DNA from: Cognatishimia activa
Lineage (GTDB): Bacteria; Pseudomonadota; Alphaproteobacteria; Rhodobacterales; Rhodobacteraceae
NCBI RefSeq assembly: GCF_026016445.1
Contig: NZ_CP096147.1
Span: forward strand, 1,276,501 to 1,340,500
DNA length: 64,000 nt
Direction: 5' to 3'
How positions within the stretch are numbered: position 1 is the stretch's first letter; each line of letters begins with the position of its first letter. Below the pieces are notes generated by a model. That model worked only from the letters and a program-made list of their open reading frames with translations. It was not told the origin of the DNA and did not search any database. This document shows, piece after piece, positions 33,825-43,436 of the stretch. The position numbers were made by a program, and so were the translations under genes.

Positions 33825-36611
33825 TTATCCGCTAAAGGGTCGCGCCAACATATGGTCGATTGCTTTGCTGGCACGGGTTGCGGATTCGGTCAATTGGTCT
33901 TGTAAGGAAGCGAAGGATTCCGCACCTGTTTCGCGCAGTATAAAGGCCACACCGCCTGCCCCGATGGCTTCAGGATCAAGCGCCTTTTCTCCTAAAAGCC
34001 GCGTTGCGACCTGTAGTGTTCGGTGCAGATTATAACTCTCTGACAAATCGTCATATTCCTGTTCAGAACACCATTTGGAAGCCAAGCCGTGGCGTAGGCT
34101 TTCAGCCACATCGCGAGAGGCATTTCCAGTTAGCAACGCCGCTGCTTGCGAAGTCAGTTCGATATCTTGAAGCCGCCCCGTGCCGATTTTGGCATCCCAC
34201 ACCCCTTCAGGTGATTTGGCCGCCGCAATACGTTCGCGCATTTCCAAAACATCTGTTCGAATCTTTGATTCATCTGATGGCTGGGCAATCAATTCCTGCC
34301 GGAAAACCTCGATTTCCTGCATCAACTCTTCTGTGCCTGCCACCGGACGCGCCCGCGTCAATGCAAGATGTTCCCAAGTCCAGGCTTGGTTTCGCTGGTA
34401 ATCGGTGAAAGACACTATGGAGGTTGCAACCGGTCCCTGCGTTCCGCTTGGGCGCAGGCGCATGTCGACTTCATAAAGGCGCCCCTCAGACATCTGAGCA
34501 GTCACAGCTGTCACCAGAGCTTGAGTAAGCCGCGCATAATAGGCACGCGATGCCAATGGCCGTCGCCCGTCGGAGAAATCCACGCCATCGGCGTCATAGA
34601 TGACGATCAAGTCCAAATCAGATGAGGCATTCAAGCGTTGCGCCCCCAATGATCCCATGCCCAGCACCATGGCACCGCGGCCTGGCATTGGGCCGTGCTT
34701 GGCCGAGAACTGCTCTAGCACCGAGGGCCACAATCCGCTCAGAACCGCCTCTGCAAGGTCAGAATACTGCTGACCGGCCTGAATACCGTTGATCAAGCCG
34801 CGCAGGTGATGCACGCCAATGCGAAAGTGCGTCTCTTTCATCCAGCGCCGAGAAGCGTCCAGACGGCGCTCATAGTCGCTCTCAGCGCTCAGGAGTTTTG
34901 TTAGATCAGCCGTTAATTCATCTACGCTTGGCCAATCAGAGAAGAACGATCCACCTAATACGCCGTCCAGCACAGAGGCGTTACGAGAAAGATAGCGCGC
35001 CAGTGCGGGCGATGTACCAAAGATATCAACAAGCAAATCAACAAGTTGCGGGTTGGCCTCAAAGAGAGAGAAGACCTGAACACCTGCAGGTAGCCCCGCC
35101 AGAAACCCATCAAGCGCAATCAACGCTTCATCTGGCTTCGCAGCCTCAGACAACCGGCGCAGCAACTCTGGTCGCAGTCGATTGAAAATTTCAACAGCAC
35201 GCGATGATCTAAGTGCCGGATAGGTATTCCAGCGGGCGATCACCTCTTCATCAAATGAATACCCCTGTTCGACCTCCTTTGGCGCCATCATATCCGGCGC
35301 AAAGAAATCCTCGGTCAGCCGGTGTACCTCTTCAATGCGATCACGCCATTCGGCTTTCAGTTCCGCTAGATTGCGGCCCATCAAACAGGCAATGCGTTCC
35401 AGTCCTTCTTCGGTCTTTGGAAGGTCATGAGTCTGGGCATCGTTGATCATTTGAATGCGATGTTCGACCTCACGATGCGCACGATAGTGTTCGGATAGCT
35501 GATCGGCCACCTCGGGCTTTACCCAGCCTTTGTCCGCGAGTTTTTTCAGTGAGGAAACGGTTTCCCGACCTCGCAATTCTGGGTCTCGACCACCGGCAAT
35601 CAGCTGACGGGTTTGGGTGAAAAACTCGATCTCTCGAATGCCCCCGCGCCCTAGTTTCATATTGTGGCCTGCAAGTTCAACTTTGCCGCCTAAGCCTTTG
35701 TGTTCACGTATTCTTAGCCGCATATCATGGGCTTCGTGAATGGTCGCGAAATCCAGATGCTTACGCCAAACGAAAGGTCTCAACGTTTTTAGAAACTTCG
35801 CGCCCGCCTCTTTGTGACCCGCGGCAGGGCGCGCTTTGATATATGCTGCCCGTTCCCAGGTGCGACCAAGGCTTTCGTAGTAGCGTTCCGCCGCTTCCAT
35901 CGCGAGACAGACAGGTGTGACGGCCGGATCAGGTCTGAGGCGCAGGTCCGTGCGGAACACATAGCCCTCACCAGTGATGTCACTGAGCAAGGCCATCGCA
36001 CGCCGGGTTGCCCTCACCAATGAGGCGCGCGCATCGTGAAAGTCGTCACGGTCATAGCGCGTCTCATCAAACAGACAGATCAGGTCGATGTCACTGGAAT
36101 AGTTAAGCTCATGAGCACCCATCTTGCCCATCGCCAGTGCCACCATGCCCCCGGCCTCAGCGATATCGTCTTCGGTTGCGCCAGGAAGCTTTCCGCGCGC
36201 GATTTCTTTCGCCACCATGGCTTCCAGCGCGATTTGACAGGAAAGATCAGCGAAATCTGTGAGTGTGCTTGTGACCTTCTCTAACGTCCAAACACCAGCG
36301 ATATCCGCCAGAGCTGTGATCAATGCGATCCGTCGTTTTCCCTGTCGCAATGCATGGCTTAACGCATCTGGGGCAACCTCTTTCAGCTCCGCATATAAAT
36401 CAGTTACAGCCTGATCAGGATCATCCAGAGCAGGTTCCAGCCAGGTTTGCTCCTTAAGAAGTAATCCACGCAGATAGGGACTGCTGGCACCCACTCCGAT
36501 CAGAAGAGGTTTTATCTCTCCGTCGACAATGGTCAGTTGATCAGACAGATCATCCGCGATTTCCTGATCGAACGGCCGCGGTAAACGGCTCATGTTATTG
36601 GCAAAACTCAT
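33825..36611 (-). CDS. glnE: Bifunctional glutamine synthetase adenylyltransferase/deadenylase
   Basis: GlnE adds AMP to glutamine synthetase and removes it, under PII control, tying assimilation to nitrogen status. The 928-aa protein has two nucleotidyltransferase domains: the N-terminal one with MGKMGAHELNYSSDIDLICLFD (about residues 155-176) and the C-terminal one with GMGSLGAQRLNASSDLDLIVIYD (about 645-667), each with the G-S/A-x...SDxDL metal site. A PII-responsive linker lies between. The gene is long and stand-alone except for the small downstream gene. Confidence 0.95.
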   Translation of the reverse strand: MSFANNMSRLPRPFDQEIADDLSDQLTIVDGEIKPLLIGVGASSPYLRGLLLKEQTWLEPALDDPDQAVTDLYAELKEVAPDALSHALRQGKRRIALITALADIAGVWTLEKVTSTLTDFADLSCQIALEAMVAKEIARGKLPGATEDDIAEAGGMVALAMGKMGAHELNYSSDIDLICLFDETRYDRDDFHDARASLVRATRRAMALLSDITGEGYVFRTDLRLRPDPAVTPVCLAMEAAERYYESLGRTWERAAYIKARPAAGHKEAGAKFLKTLRPFVWRKHLDFATIHEAHDMRLRIREHKGLGGKVELAGHNMKLGRGGIREIEFFTQTRQLIAGGRDPELRGRETVSSLKKLADKGWVKPEVADQLSEHYRAHREVEHRIQMINDAQTHDLPKTEEGLERIACLMGRNLAELKAEWRDRIEEVHRLTEDFFAPDMMAPKEVEQGYSFDEEVIARWNTYPALRSSRAVEIFNRLRPELLRRLSEAAKPDEALIALDGFLAGLPAGVQVFSLFEANPQLVDLLVDIFGTSPALARYLSRNASVLDGVLGGSFFSDWPSVDELTADLTKLLSAESDYERRLDASRRWMKETHFRIGVHHLRGLINGIQAGQQYSDLAEAVLSGLWPSVLEQFSAKHGPMPGRGAMVLGMGSLGAQRLNASSDLDLIVIYDADGVDFSDGRRPLASRAYYARLTQALVTAVTAQMSEGRLYEVDMRLRPSGTQGPVATSIVSFTDYQRNQAWTWEHLALTRARPVAGTEELMQEIEVFRQELIAQPSDESKIRTDVLEMRERIAAAKSPEGVWDAKIGTGRLQDIELTSQAAALLTGNASRDVAESLRHGLASKWCSEQEYDDLSESYNLHRTLQVATRLLGEKALDPEAIGAGGVAFILRETGAESFASLQDQLTESATRASKAIDHMLARPFSG

Positions 36612-36791
36612 GCTTCGAAGATGCGTTGCCTCTCTTCTCTGGTCAATGTGGCATCACGGTTTTTGCGGTGAACGGGCAACATAAATCCATGCACTGAACG
36701 CCTGGGCCTCTGTGTCCTTGACTTTAAGGGGCCAAAATCCGAGGCCAGCATCAGGAATACTTAACGAGTTCATTTAATTGTGGGGGACACA

Positions 36792-36977
36792 ATGAAAACT
36801 ATTGTTGCAATTCTGGCGATTGTCGCCGCGACATCACCTGCCATCGCAGGAGGCATGGCTGATCCAGTGATCGAAGCACCCGTTATCGAAGCAGATGCTT
36901 CTTCTAGCGGCAATGAGGCCGCAACTGTGATGGCGATCATGACCATTGCGATGCTTTGGGCCGCTTTAGACAACTGA
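36792..36977 (+). CDS. 61-aa exported protein
   Basis: A short protein with a signal-peptide-like start (MKTIVAILAIVAATSPAIAGG, cleavage after AIA) and a short acidic segment (EAPVIEADASSSGNE), ending in a hydrophobic helix (VMAIMTIAMLWAAL). A GGGGG ribosome site lies 5 bases before the ATG. Similar small secreted or membrane proteins occur in roseobacters, but no role is known. It is followed by a strong bidirectional terminator facing lon. Confidence 0.65.
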   Translation: MKTIVAILAIVAATSPAIAGGMADPVIEAPVIEADASSSGNEAATVMAIMTIAMLWAALDN

Positions 36978-36998
36978 TCAATCAAATCACATGACATG

Positions 36999-37033
36999 AA
37001 AAAAGGCGCTCTGTTCAGAGCGCCTTTCTTTTG
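36999..37033. terminator. Bidirectional terminator, small gene / lon
   Basis: A perfect stem AAAGGCGCTCT / AGAGCGCCTTT around GTTC, with an A-run on the left and a T-run on the right, lies between the convergent 61-aa gene and lon. Confidence 0.88.
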
Positions 37034-37048
37034 TGTGTCCAGGATAAC

Positions 37049-39451
37049 TTAGTGCGCGACAGCACCTGGTTTGTCAGCTGCTTTCAAAGCGGCAGCTGCG
37101 GCCTCTTCTGCCGCCTCATCCCATTCGATAGGCTCAGGCTTAGCAACCAATGCACGCTCAAGAACTTCAGAAACGTGGGTCACAGGGATAATTTCCAGCC
37201 CTTCTTTCACGTTATCCGGGATCTCAGCCAGATCCTTTTCATTCTCTTCCGGGATCAGCACGGTTTTGATCCCGCCACGCAATGCTGCGAGCAGTTTTTC
37301 TTTCAAACCACCGATCGGCATCGCGTTGCCCCGCAATGAGACCTCACCAGTCATGGCAATGTCTTTACGGATCGGAATGCCTGTCAGCACGGAGACAATC
37401 GACGTCACCATCGCAAGACCTGCAGATGGGCCATCTTTTGGTGTCGCGCCATCCGGTACGTGCACGTGGATGTCGATCTTATCGAACTTCGGAGGTTTCA
37501 CCCCGATCTCCGGCGCAATCGAGCGCACATAAGAGCTTGCCGCATCGATGGATTCCTTCATCACATCGCCAAGCTTACCGGTGGTCTTCATGCGACCTTT
37601 ACCCGGCAGTTTCAGCGCTTCGATGTGTAGAAGATCACCGCCCACGCTGGTGTAAGCCAGCCCTGTCACAACGCCGATCTGATCTTTGCTTTCAGCCAAA
37701 CCATAGCGGAACTTCTTCACCCCAAGGAATTCGTCGAGGTTATCCGCAGTAACAGTCACGCTTTCAGCCTGCTTGCGCACGATCTTGGTGATCGCCTTAC
37801 GCGCTATCTTACCAATTTCACGTTCAAGGTTTCGAACGCCCGCTTCGCGCGTGTAAGTGCGTACGATTTCCTGCAGCGCTTCTGGTTCCAGAGCAAACTC
37901 TTTCGCCTTCAAACCGTGGTTCTTCACCTGCTTCGGAATAAGGTGACGATGCGCGATCTCAGCCTTTTCCTCTTCGGTGTAACCCGCCAGTGGAATGATC
38001 TCCATCCGGTCCAAAAGCGGACCTGGCATGTTGTAGCTGTTGGAGGTGGTTAGGAACATGACGTTTGAGAGATCATATTCCACCTCAAGGTAGTGATCCA
38101 CAAAGGTGCTGTTCTGTTCTGGGTCCAATACCTCCAGCATCGCAGAGGCCGGATCGCCACGGAAGTCCTGACCCATCTTGTCGATTTCATCAAGCAAGAT
38201 CAGTGGGTTAGTCGTCTTTGCCTTCTTCAGTGCCTGAATGATCTTACCTGGCATAGAGCCAATATAAGTCCGGCGGTGACCACGGATTTCGCTCTCATCG
38301 CGCACACCACCAAGGGAGATGCGGATGAACTCACGACCAGTCGCTTTCGCCACGGATTTACCCAGAGAGGTCTTACCAACACCCGGAGGGCCAACAAGGC
38401 ACATGATCGGGCCTTTCAGCTTCTTGGAGCGTTGCTGAACCGCAAGGTATTCGACGATGCGTTCTTTGACTTTCTCAAGCCCGTAGTGATCGTGATCCAG
38501 CGTCTCTTGCGCTTTGTTCAGGTCTTTTTTGACGCGGGATTTGGTGCCCCACGGAATAGAAAGCATCCAATCCAGATAGTTGCGCACAACTGTGGCTTCC
38601 GCGGACATCGGCGACATGTTCTTAAGCTTCTTCAGCTCAGCGTCGGCCTTTTCCTTAGCTTCCTTAGACAGCTTGGTCGCGGCAATCTTTTCTTCCAGCT
38701 CCTGGATTTCACCAGAACCGTCTTCGCCATCGCCCAGTTCCTTCTGAATGGCCTTCATCTGCTCATTCAGATAGTACTCGCGCTGGGTCTTCTCCATCTG
38801 CGATTTCACGCGGGTTTTGATCTTTTTCTCAACCTGCAGCACGGACATTTCGCCCTGCATCAGGCCAAAGACCTTCTCCAGACGCTCAGACACTGACAGC
38901 GTTTCCAGAAGTTCCTGCTTCTGATCAACTTCCACACCCAGATGGCCAGACACAAGATCAGCCAATCGCGCAGGCTCTTCGGTTTCAGAAACCGCGCTCA
39001 GCGCTTCTTCAGGTATGTTTTTCTTGATCTTGGCGTAGCGTTCAAACTCATCACCAACGGAACGCAGCAGCGCTTCGATGGTCGTCGCATCGCCTGGAAT
39101 TTCATTCAGATATTCAGCAGTCGCTTCAAAGAAAACATCGTTTTCCAGGAAGTCATTGATCTGCACACGCGCCTGACCTTCGACGAGCACTTTTACTGTG
39201 CCGTCTGGCAGCTTCAAAAGCTGCAGAACGTTCGCCAAAACGCCGGTGCGGTAGATGCCTTCTGCTTCTGGATCGTCCTCTGCCGGATCGATCTGGCTCG
39301 CCAGAAGGATTTGTTTGTCGTCCTGCATCACTTCTTCAAGCGCGCGGACGGATTTTTCACGGCCCACAAACAGCGGCACAATCATATGTGGGAAGACCAC
39401 AATGTCGCGCAGTGGTAGGACGGGATAGGATGAATTGAGTGGCTCTTGCAT
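37049..39451 (-). CDS. lon: Lon endopeptidase La
   Basis: ATP-dependent serine protease that removes misfolded and regulatory proteins. The 800-aa protein has the N-terminal LON domain (about 1-200), an AAA+ module with Walker A GPPGVGKTS (about 355) and LLDEIDKMG Walker B, and the C-terminal protease domain with the catalytic Ser in TPKDGPSAGLAM (about 675) and the Lys in RGNAMPIGGLKEK (about 718). No adjacent clpX-clpP is in the window. The 231-bp upstream region is discussed under rejected items. Confidence 0.97.
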   Translation of the reverse strand: MQEPLNSSYPVLPLRDIVVFPHMIVPLFVGREKSVRALEEVMQDDKQILLASQIDPAEDDPEAEGIYRTGVLANVLQLLKLPDGTVKVLVEGQARVQINDFLENDVFFEATAEYLNEIPGDATTIEALLRSVGDEFERYAKIKKNIPEEALSAVSETEEPARLADLVSGHLGVEVDQKQELLETLSVSERLEKVFGLMQGEMSVLQVEKKIKTRVKSQMEKTQREYYLNEQMKAIQKELGDGEDGSGEIQELEEKIAATKLSKEAKEKADAELKKLKNMSPMSAEATVVRNYLDWMLSIPWGTKSRVKKDLNKAQETLDHDHYGLEKVKERIVEYLAVQQRSKKLKGPIMCLVGPPGVGKTSLGKSVAKATGREFIRISLGGVRDESEIRGHRRTYIGSMPGKIIQALKKAKTTNPLILLDEIDKMGQDFRGDPASAMLEVLDPEQNSTFVDHYLEVEYDLSNVMFLTTSNSYNMPGPLLDRMEIIPLAGYTEEEKAEIAHRHLIPKQVKNHGLKAKEFALEPEALQEIVRTYTREAGVRNLEREIGKIARKAITKIVRKQAESVTVTADNLDEFLGVKKFRYGLAESKDQIGVVTGLAYTSVGGDLLHIEALKLPGKGRMKTTGKLGDVMKESIDAASSYVRSIAPEIGVKPPKFDKIDIHVHVPDGATPKDGPSAGLAMVTSIVSVLTGIPIRKDIAMTGEVSLRGNAMPIGGLKEKLLAALRGGIKTVLIPEENEKDLAEIPDNVKEGLEIIPVTHVSEVLERALVAKPEPIEWDEAAEEAAAAALKAADKPGAVAH

Positions 39452-39682
39452 ACTCGGTCCTTATTCTTGGCAAGACAGCCCGGCCCCGCTTTGCGGCAAC
39501 ACTTGCTGTCTCCTCTTTCGAGTTTTCTATCTGGTACGGCTCGGCATGGGTTTCAACCCGCGCACCTCTTTGTTGTCCTCAGCATGCCCTTTGGTGACGA
39601 GGACCACAAGAGTGGATTTGTTGGAATTCACCCGGAATTAAGGAATGTTATAGGGCCTTAACCAGAGCTATCCGTTGAAGCA

Positions 39683-40816
<1,134 letters not shown>

Positions 40817-40922
40817 TCACCTTTTTAGCTTTGCGCTCTCCTTACGCTGACTTAGTAAGGTTGTAAAACAGCTCATCGGCAACCACGTTATAAGCGGGTT
40901 ATAGATTTTTAGGGGGACATTT

Positions 40923-41801
40923 ATGATCGAAGAAATTCTATCGGAAAACATCGTTCTGCTCGCAGCAGCGGTATTTGTAATTATTGTTATTCTCAAAGGT
41001 GTTCGGATCGTTTCACAATCTGAGAAACATGTTGTGGAGCGTTTTGGGAGACTGCATTCCGTGCTTGGGCCGGGTATCAACTTTGTCGTGCCCTTCCTGG
41101 ATGTGGTGCGTCACAAGATTTCCATTCTGGAACGTCAGCTGCCAACAGCCAGCCAAGACGCGATCACCAAGGACAACGTTTTGGTGCAGGTAGACACCTC
41201 GGTGTTCTATCGCATCACTGAACCAGAAAAGACCGTCTACCGGATCCGCGACGTTGATGACGCGATCTCAACCACAGTAGCCGGCATTGTGCGGGCCCAG
41301 ATTGGCCGGATGGATTTGGATGAGGTCCAGGCCAATCGTGCGCATCTGATCGATACAATCAAATTGTCAGTCGAAGACGCGGTGGATGACTGGGGTATCG
41401 AAGTAACCCGGGCGGAAATTCTGGATGTGAACCTAGATCAGCAAACCCGCCAAGCGATGTTGCAGCAGCTGAATGCGGAACGTGCCCGCCGCGCTCAGGT
41501 AACAGAAGCCGAAGGTCAGAAACGCGCGGTGGAACTGCACGCCGATGCCGAACTCTATGAGGCAGAACAAAAAGCCAAAGCGCGCAGGATTTCAGCTGAA
41601 GCCGAAGCCTATGCAACTGAAGTTGTGGCGCAAGCCATTAAAAATAACGGTATCGAAGCCGCTCAGTATCAAGTTGCTTTGAAACAGGTTGAGGCTCTGA
41701 ATGCGCTGGGCAATGGTGATGGTAAACAGACCATTGTGGTGCCAGCCGCGGCACTTGAGGCCTTTGGCGACGCCTTTAAACTGCTTAAGGGAGGTTCATA
41801 A
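40923..41801 (+). CDS. SPFH/stomatin-like protein (QmcA-type slipin)
   Basis: A 292-aa band-7/SPFH protein with an N-terminal membrane helix (LLAAAVFVIIVILKGVRIV, about 10-28), an SPFH domain (SQSEKHVVERFGRLHSVLGPG from about 29, VSILERQLPTASQDAIT) and a C-terminal coiled coil. It is the usual partner of NfeD-type proteins; the pair forms membrane scaffolds that interact with proteases. It overlaps the NfeD gene by one base (TAATG). AGGGGGACATTT is the ribosome site. Confidence 0.9.
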   Translation: MIEEILSENIVLLAAAVFVIIVILKGVRIVSQSEKHVVERFGRLHSVLGPGINFVVPFLDVVRHKISILERQLPTASQDAITKDNVLVQVDTSVFYRITEPEKTVYRIRDVDDAISTTVAGIVRAQIGRMDLDEVQANRAHLIDTIKLSVEDAVDDWGIEVTRAEILDVNLDQQTRQAMLQQLNAERARRAQVTEAEGQKRAVELHADAELYEAEQKAKARRISAEAEAYATEVVAQAIKNNGIEAAQYQVALKQVEALNALGNGDGKQTIVVPAAALEAFGDAFKLLKGGS

Positions 41802-42076
41802 TGGACGCACTTCTAACCACCTGGTGGGTTTGGCTAGCAGCGGCTTTGGTCTTAGGCATTCTCGAAATGCTCATCCCCGGCTTTATTTTCCTGGGTTTCG
41901 CAATCGGCGCGGCCGTGGTTGGCATCGCGCTGCTGGGACCTCTTGGTCTGCTATCTGTTCCAGCCATCCTTCTCATTTTCGCGGTGATATCTCTCGCGGC
42001 TTGGCTGGGCTTGAAAAAGCACTTCGCACTGCCAAAAGGTCAGGTCAAAACCTTTGATCACGACATCAACGACTAA
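41801..42076 (+). CDS. NfeD family protein (short)
   Basis: A 91-aa membrane protein with hydrophobic segments (about 8-28, 30-50 and 52-70). It lacks the ClpP-like protease domain of long NfeD proteins and also the OB-fold C terminus is short, so it is a truncated-type NfeD. It is translationally coupled to the SPFH gene, and this pair is common in bacteria. Followed by a terminator. Confidence 0.85.
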   Translation: MDALLTTWWVWLAAALVLGILEMLIPGFIFLGFAIGAAVVGIALLGPLGLLSVPAILLIFAVISLAAWLGLKKHFALPKGQVKTFDHDIND

Positions 42077-42077
42077 T

Positions 42078-42107
42078 TGAGGGCGCATGTGCGCCCTTCT
42101 CTTTTGC
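42078..42107 (+). terminator. Terminator after the SPFH-NfeD pair
   Basis: AGGGCGCA and TGCGCCCT arms meet with a 2-4-base loop, followed by TCTCTTTTGCTTTTTT. The AAATACTC box (42116) follows directly. Confidence 0.75.
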
Positions 42108-42126
42108 TTTTTTCCAAATACTCTCG
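42101..42126 (+). repeat. Dispersed AAATACTC element (copy 2)
   Basis: A CTTTTGCTTTTTTCCAAATACTC run shares the T-rich lead and AAATACTC core with 1471-1493 and 63889-63913. It lies after the terminator of the SPFH-NfeD pair. Confidence 0.4.
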
Positions 42127-42233
42127 TCGCATGCGCCTTCGGTTACCCGGTCCGTCAATCCAATTGCATGCCCCCTCTGGACGCCCCCTGCCTTATTCCC
42201 TATATCAACGCTCAGGAATAAACAGGTAATCAA

Positions 42234-42596
42234 ATGACTCAGGAAAACGATCCCGTAGAGGGCACACCTCTGATCACGCCATCAAGCATCGAACACCCGC
42301 TGTTTGATGCCTCTGTTGAAGCTGTGCGCAGCGTCTATGACCCTGAGATTCCAGTGAATATCTATGATCTCGGCCTCATCTACACCATCGACATCAACGA
42401 TGAAAACGAGGTGAATGTGATCATGACCCTCACTGCACCGGGCTGCCCTGTTGCTGGTGAAATGCCAGGCTGGGTACAAGAAGCCATCTCTGGTGTAGCC
42501 GGTGTGAAGACCGTGGATGTTGCCCTTGTGTGGGAACCCCCATGGGGCATGGAAATGATGAGCGACGAAGCCCGTTTGGAATTGGGCTTCATGTAA
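42234..42596 (+). CDS. SUF-associated Fe-S assembly protein (SufT-like, MIP18 family)
   Basis: A 120-aa DUF59/MIP18-fold protein. DPEIPVNIYDLGLIYTI (about residues 36-52) and LTAPGCPVAGEMPGW with the conserved Cys (about 64-78), then WEPPWGMEMMSDEARLELG at the C terminus, are diagnostic. It helps mature Fe-S proteins. In roseobacters it is usually within or near the suf operon; here it stands alone with its own terminator, but an A-type carrier follows about 1.6 kb later. About 40 N-terminal residues precede the domain. Confidence 0.88.
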   Translation: MTQENDPVEGTPLITPSSIEHPLFDASVEAVRSVYDPEIPVNIYDLGLIYTIDINDENEVNVIMTLTAPGCPVAGEMPGWVQEAISGVAGVKTVDVALVWEPPWGMEMMSDEARLELGFM

Positions 42597-42599
42597 ACC

Positions 42600-42622
42600 A
42601 CGGCCCTTCGGGGCCGTTTTTC
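42600..42622 (+). terminator. Terminator after the SufT-like gene
   Basis: A compact ACGGCCC-TTCG-GGGCCGT tetraloop hairpin followed by TTTTC. Confidence 0.85.
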
Positions 42623-42653
42623 GTTTGCGCTCAAAGTCGCACGCATTAACCTC

Positions 42654-42791
42654 GCACCCAATTTAGGGTGCGTTTGGCATTATGCAGCCTATTTTGGGCG
42701 CTATTGCAAATATGCAACCAAAATAGGCTGCATTATCCATATAGCAACCAAAATAGGTTGCGTTTAATCATTCGCAACCTATTTTGGGTGC
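42654..42791 (+). promoter_or_regulatory. Five 18-bp palindromes with exact 30-bp period upstream of satD-like gene
   Basis: Palindromes occupy 42654-42671, 42684-42701, 42714-42731, 42744-42761 and 42774-42791. Each has a 6-bp left arm (GCACCC, GCAGCC, GCAACC, GCAACC, GCAACC), a 6-bp AT core (AATTTA, TATTTT, AAAATA, AAAATA, TATTTT) and a 6-bp right arm (GGGTGC, GGGCGC, GGCTGC, GGTTGC, GGGTGC). The four 12-bp spacers are AT-rich. The start-to-start distance is exactly 30 bp each time. The last unit ends one base before the ATG at 42792 and covers the ribosome-binding region. The likely ligand is the satD-like gene product (autoregulation, inferred). Confidence 0.9.
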
Positions 42792-43436
42792 ATGACAAAC
42801 GACAAAATTCAGCTGGTAGCAGTGTTTACCGGGGATCTGGTTGGATCAACCAATCTGACGAAAGCGCAGATTGATGCTGCATTCAGCCTGCTCGAAAACT
42901 GCGCAAAACGGGCTGAAGAGTGGCATGGAACTTCACACAGTTTCTCCCGTCACCGAGGGGATGGATGGCAAGTCATTCTTGAGCATCCTAAGTACGTCCT
43001 TCGATTGGCGATCATATTCCGAGCAGCGCTGAAATCACTAGGCCCAGAATTTGACACCTATATCGGCATTGCTGACGGCAAAGTGGATGTTTCAGACCAA
43101 ACCGATCTAAACAAAAGAAATGATAGGGTTTTCATAGATTCTGGCCGCGCTTTAGAAGCTGTGAAATCCGGTCCAAAACTCGATATCCACATGGCATACG
43201 ACAGTAACTCAGCTGAAGCCGCGGCAATTACCCTAGCCGATAAAATTGTCTCCGACTGGACCCCAGCACAAGCTGAAGCAATCACGCAAATGCTAATCAA
43301 CACGAGTCCACCAAATTACACTAAATTAGCAAAAATTTTAGGAAAATCACGACAGACTGTTACCAAGACACTCACGGCTGCGGGTCTTCATAGTATTTCA
43401 ATTGCAATAAATCTCATGGAACAAACCGATGATTGA
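42792..43436 (+). CDS. SatD-like protein with C-terminal helix-turn-helix
   Basis: A 214-aa protein with a nucleotide-cyclase-like N-terminal fold: AVFTGDLVGSTNL (10-22, GDLVGS loop), RHRGDGWQVIL (53-63), IGIADG (91-96) and SGRALE (117-122). This is the SatD layout, and residues about 176-200 (YTKLAKILGKSRQTVTKTL) form a helix-turn-helix. The SatD family has no settled biochemical function; it was named in Streptococcus in an acid-tolerance operon. Sections of the gene (43081-43140, 43321-43380) are only 33-38% GC by count, unlike its neighbours. The ATG directly abuts a palindrome. It overlaps the DUF3307 gene by 8 bases. Confidence 0.75.
   Translation: MTNDKIQLVAVFTGDLVGSTNLTKAQIDAAFSLLENCAKRAEEWHGTSHSFSRHRGDGWQVILEHPKYVLRLAIIFRAALKSLGPEFDTYIGIADGKVDVSDQTDLNKRNDRVFIDSGRALEAVKSGPKLDIHMAYDSNSAEAAAITLADKIVSDWTPAQAEAITQMLINTSPPNYTKLAKILGKSRQTVTKTLTAAGLHSISIAINLMEQTDD

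Noticed and set aside
36763..36778. Another CtrA site (TTAA...TTAA) before the 61-aa gene.
   Set aside because: The spacer is 9, not 7 bases, so it does not match the consensus.
38093..38896. A 267-codon plus-strand frame opposite lon.
   Set aside because: It is the complement of the conserved lon AAA+ and coiled-coil region and has only low-complexity Leu/Phe-rich content.
39452..39682. Heat-shock (RpoH) promoter before lon on the minus strand (GTTGAAA near 39557).
   Set aside because: A -35-like GTTGAAA is present, but the -10 region at a proper distance is poor. I do not assign a promoter.
42654..42791. The repeat block could be a small CRISPR array.
   Set aside because: Repeats are 18-bp palindromes with base changes in arms, spacers are only 12 bp, there are five units, and no cas gene is near. 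The block abuts a start codon, which fits an operator array.
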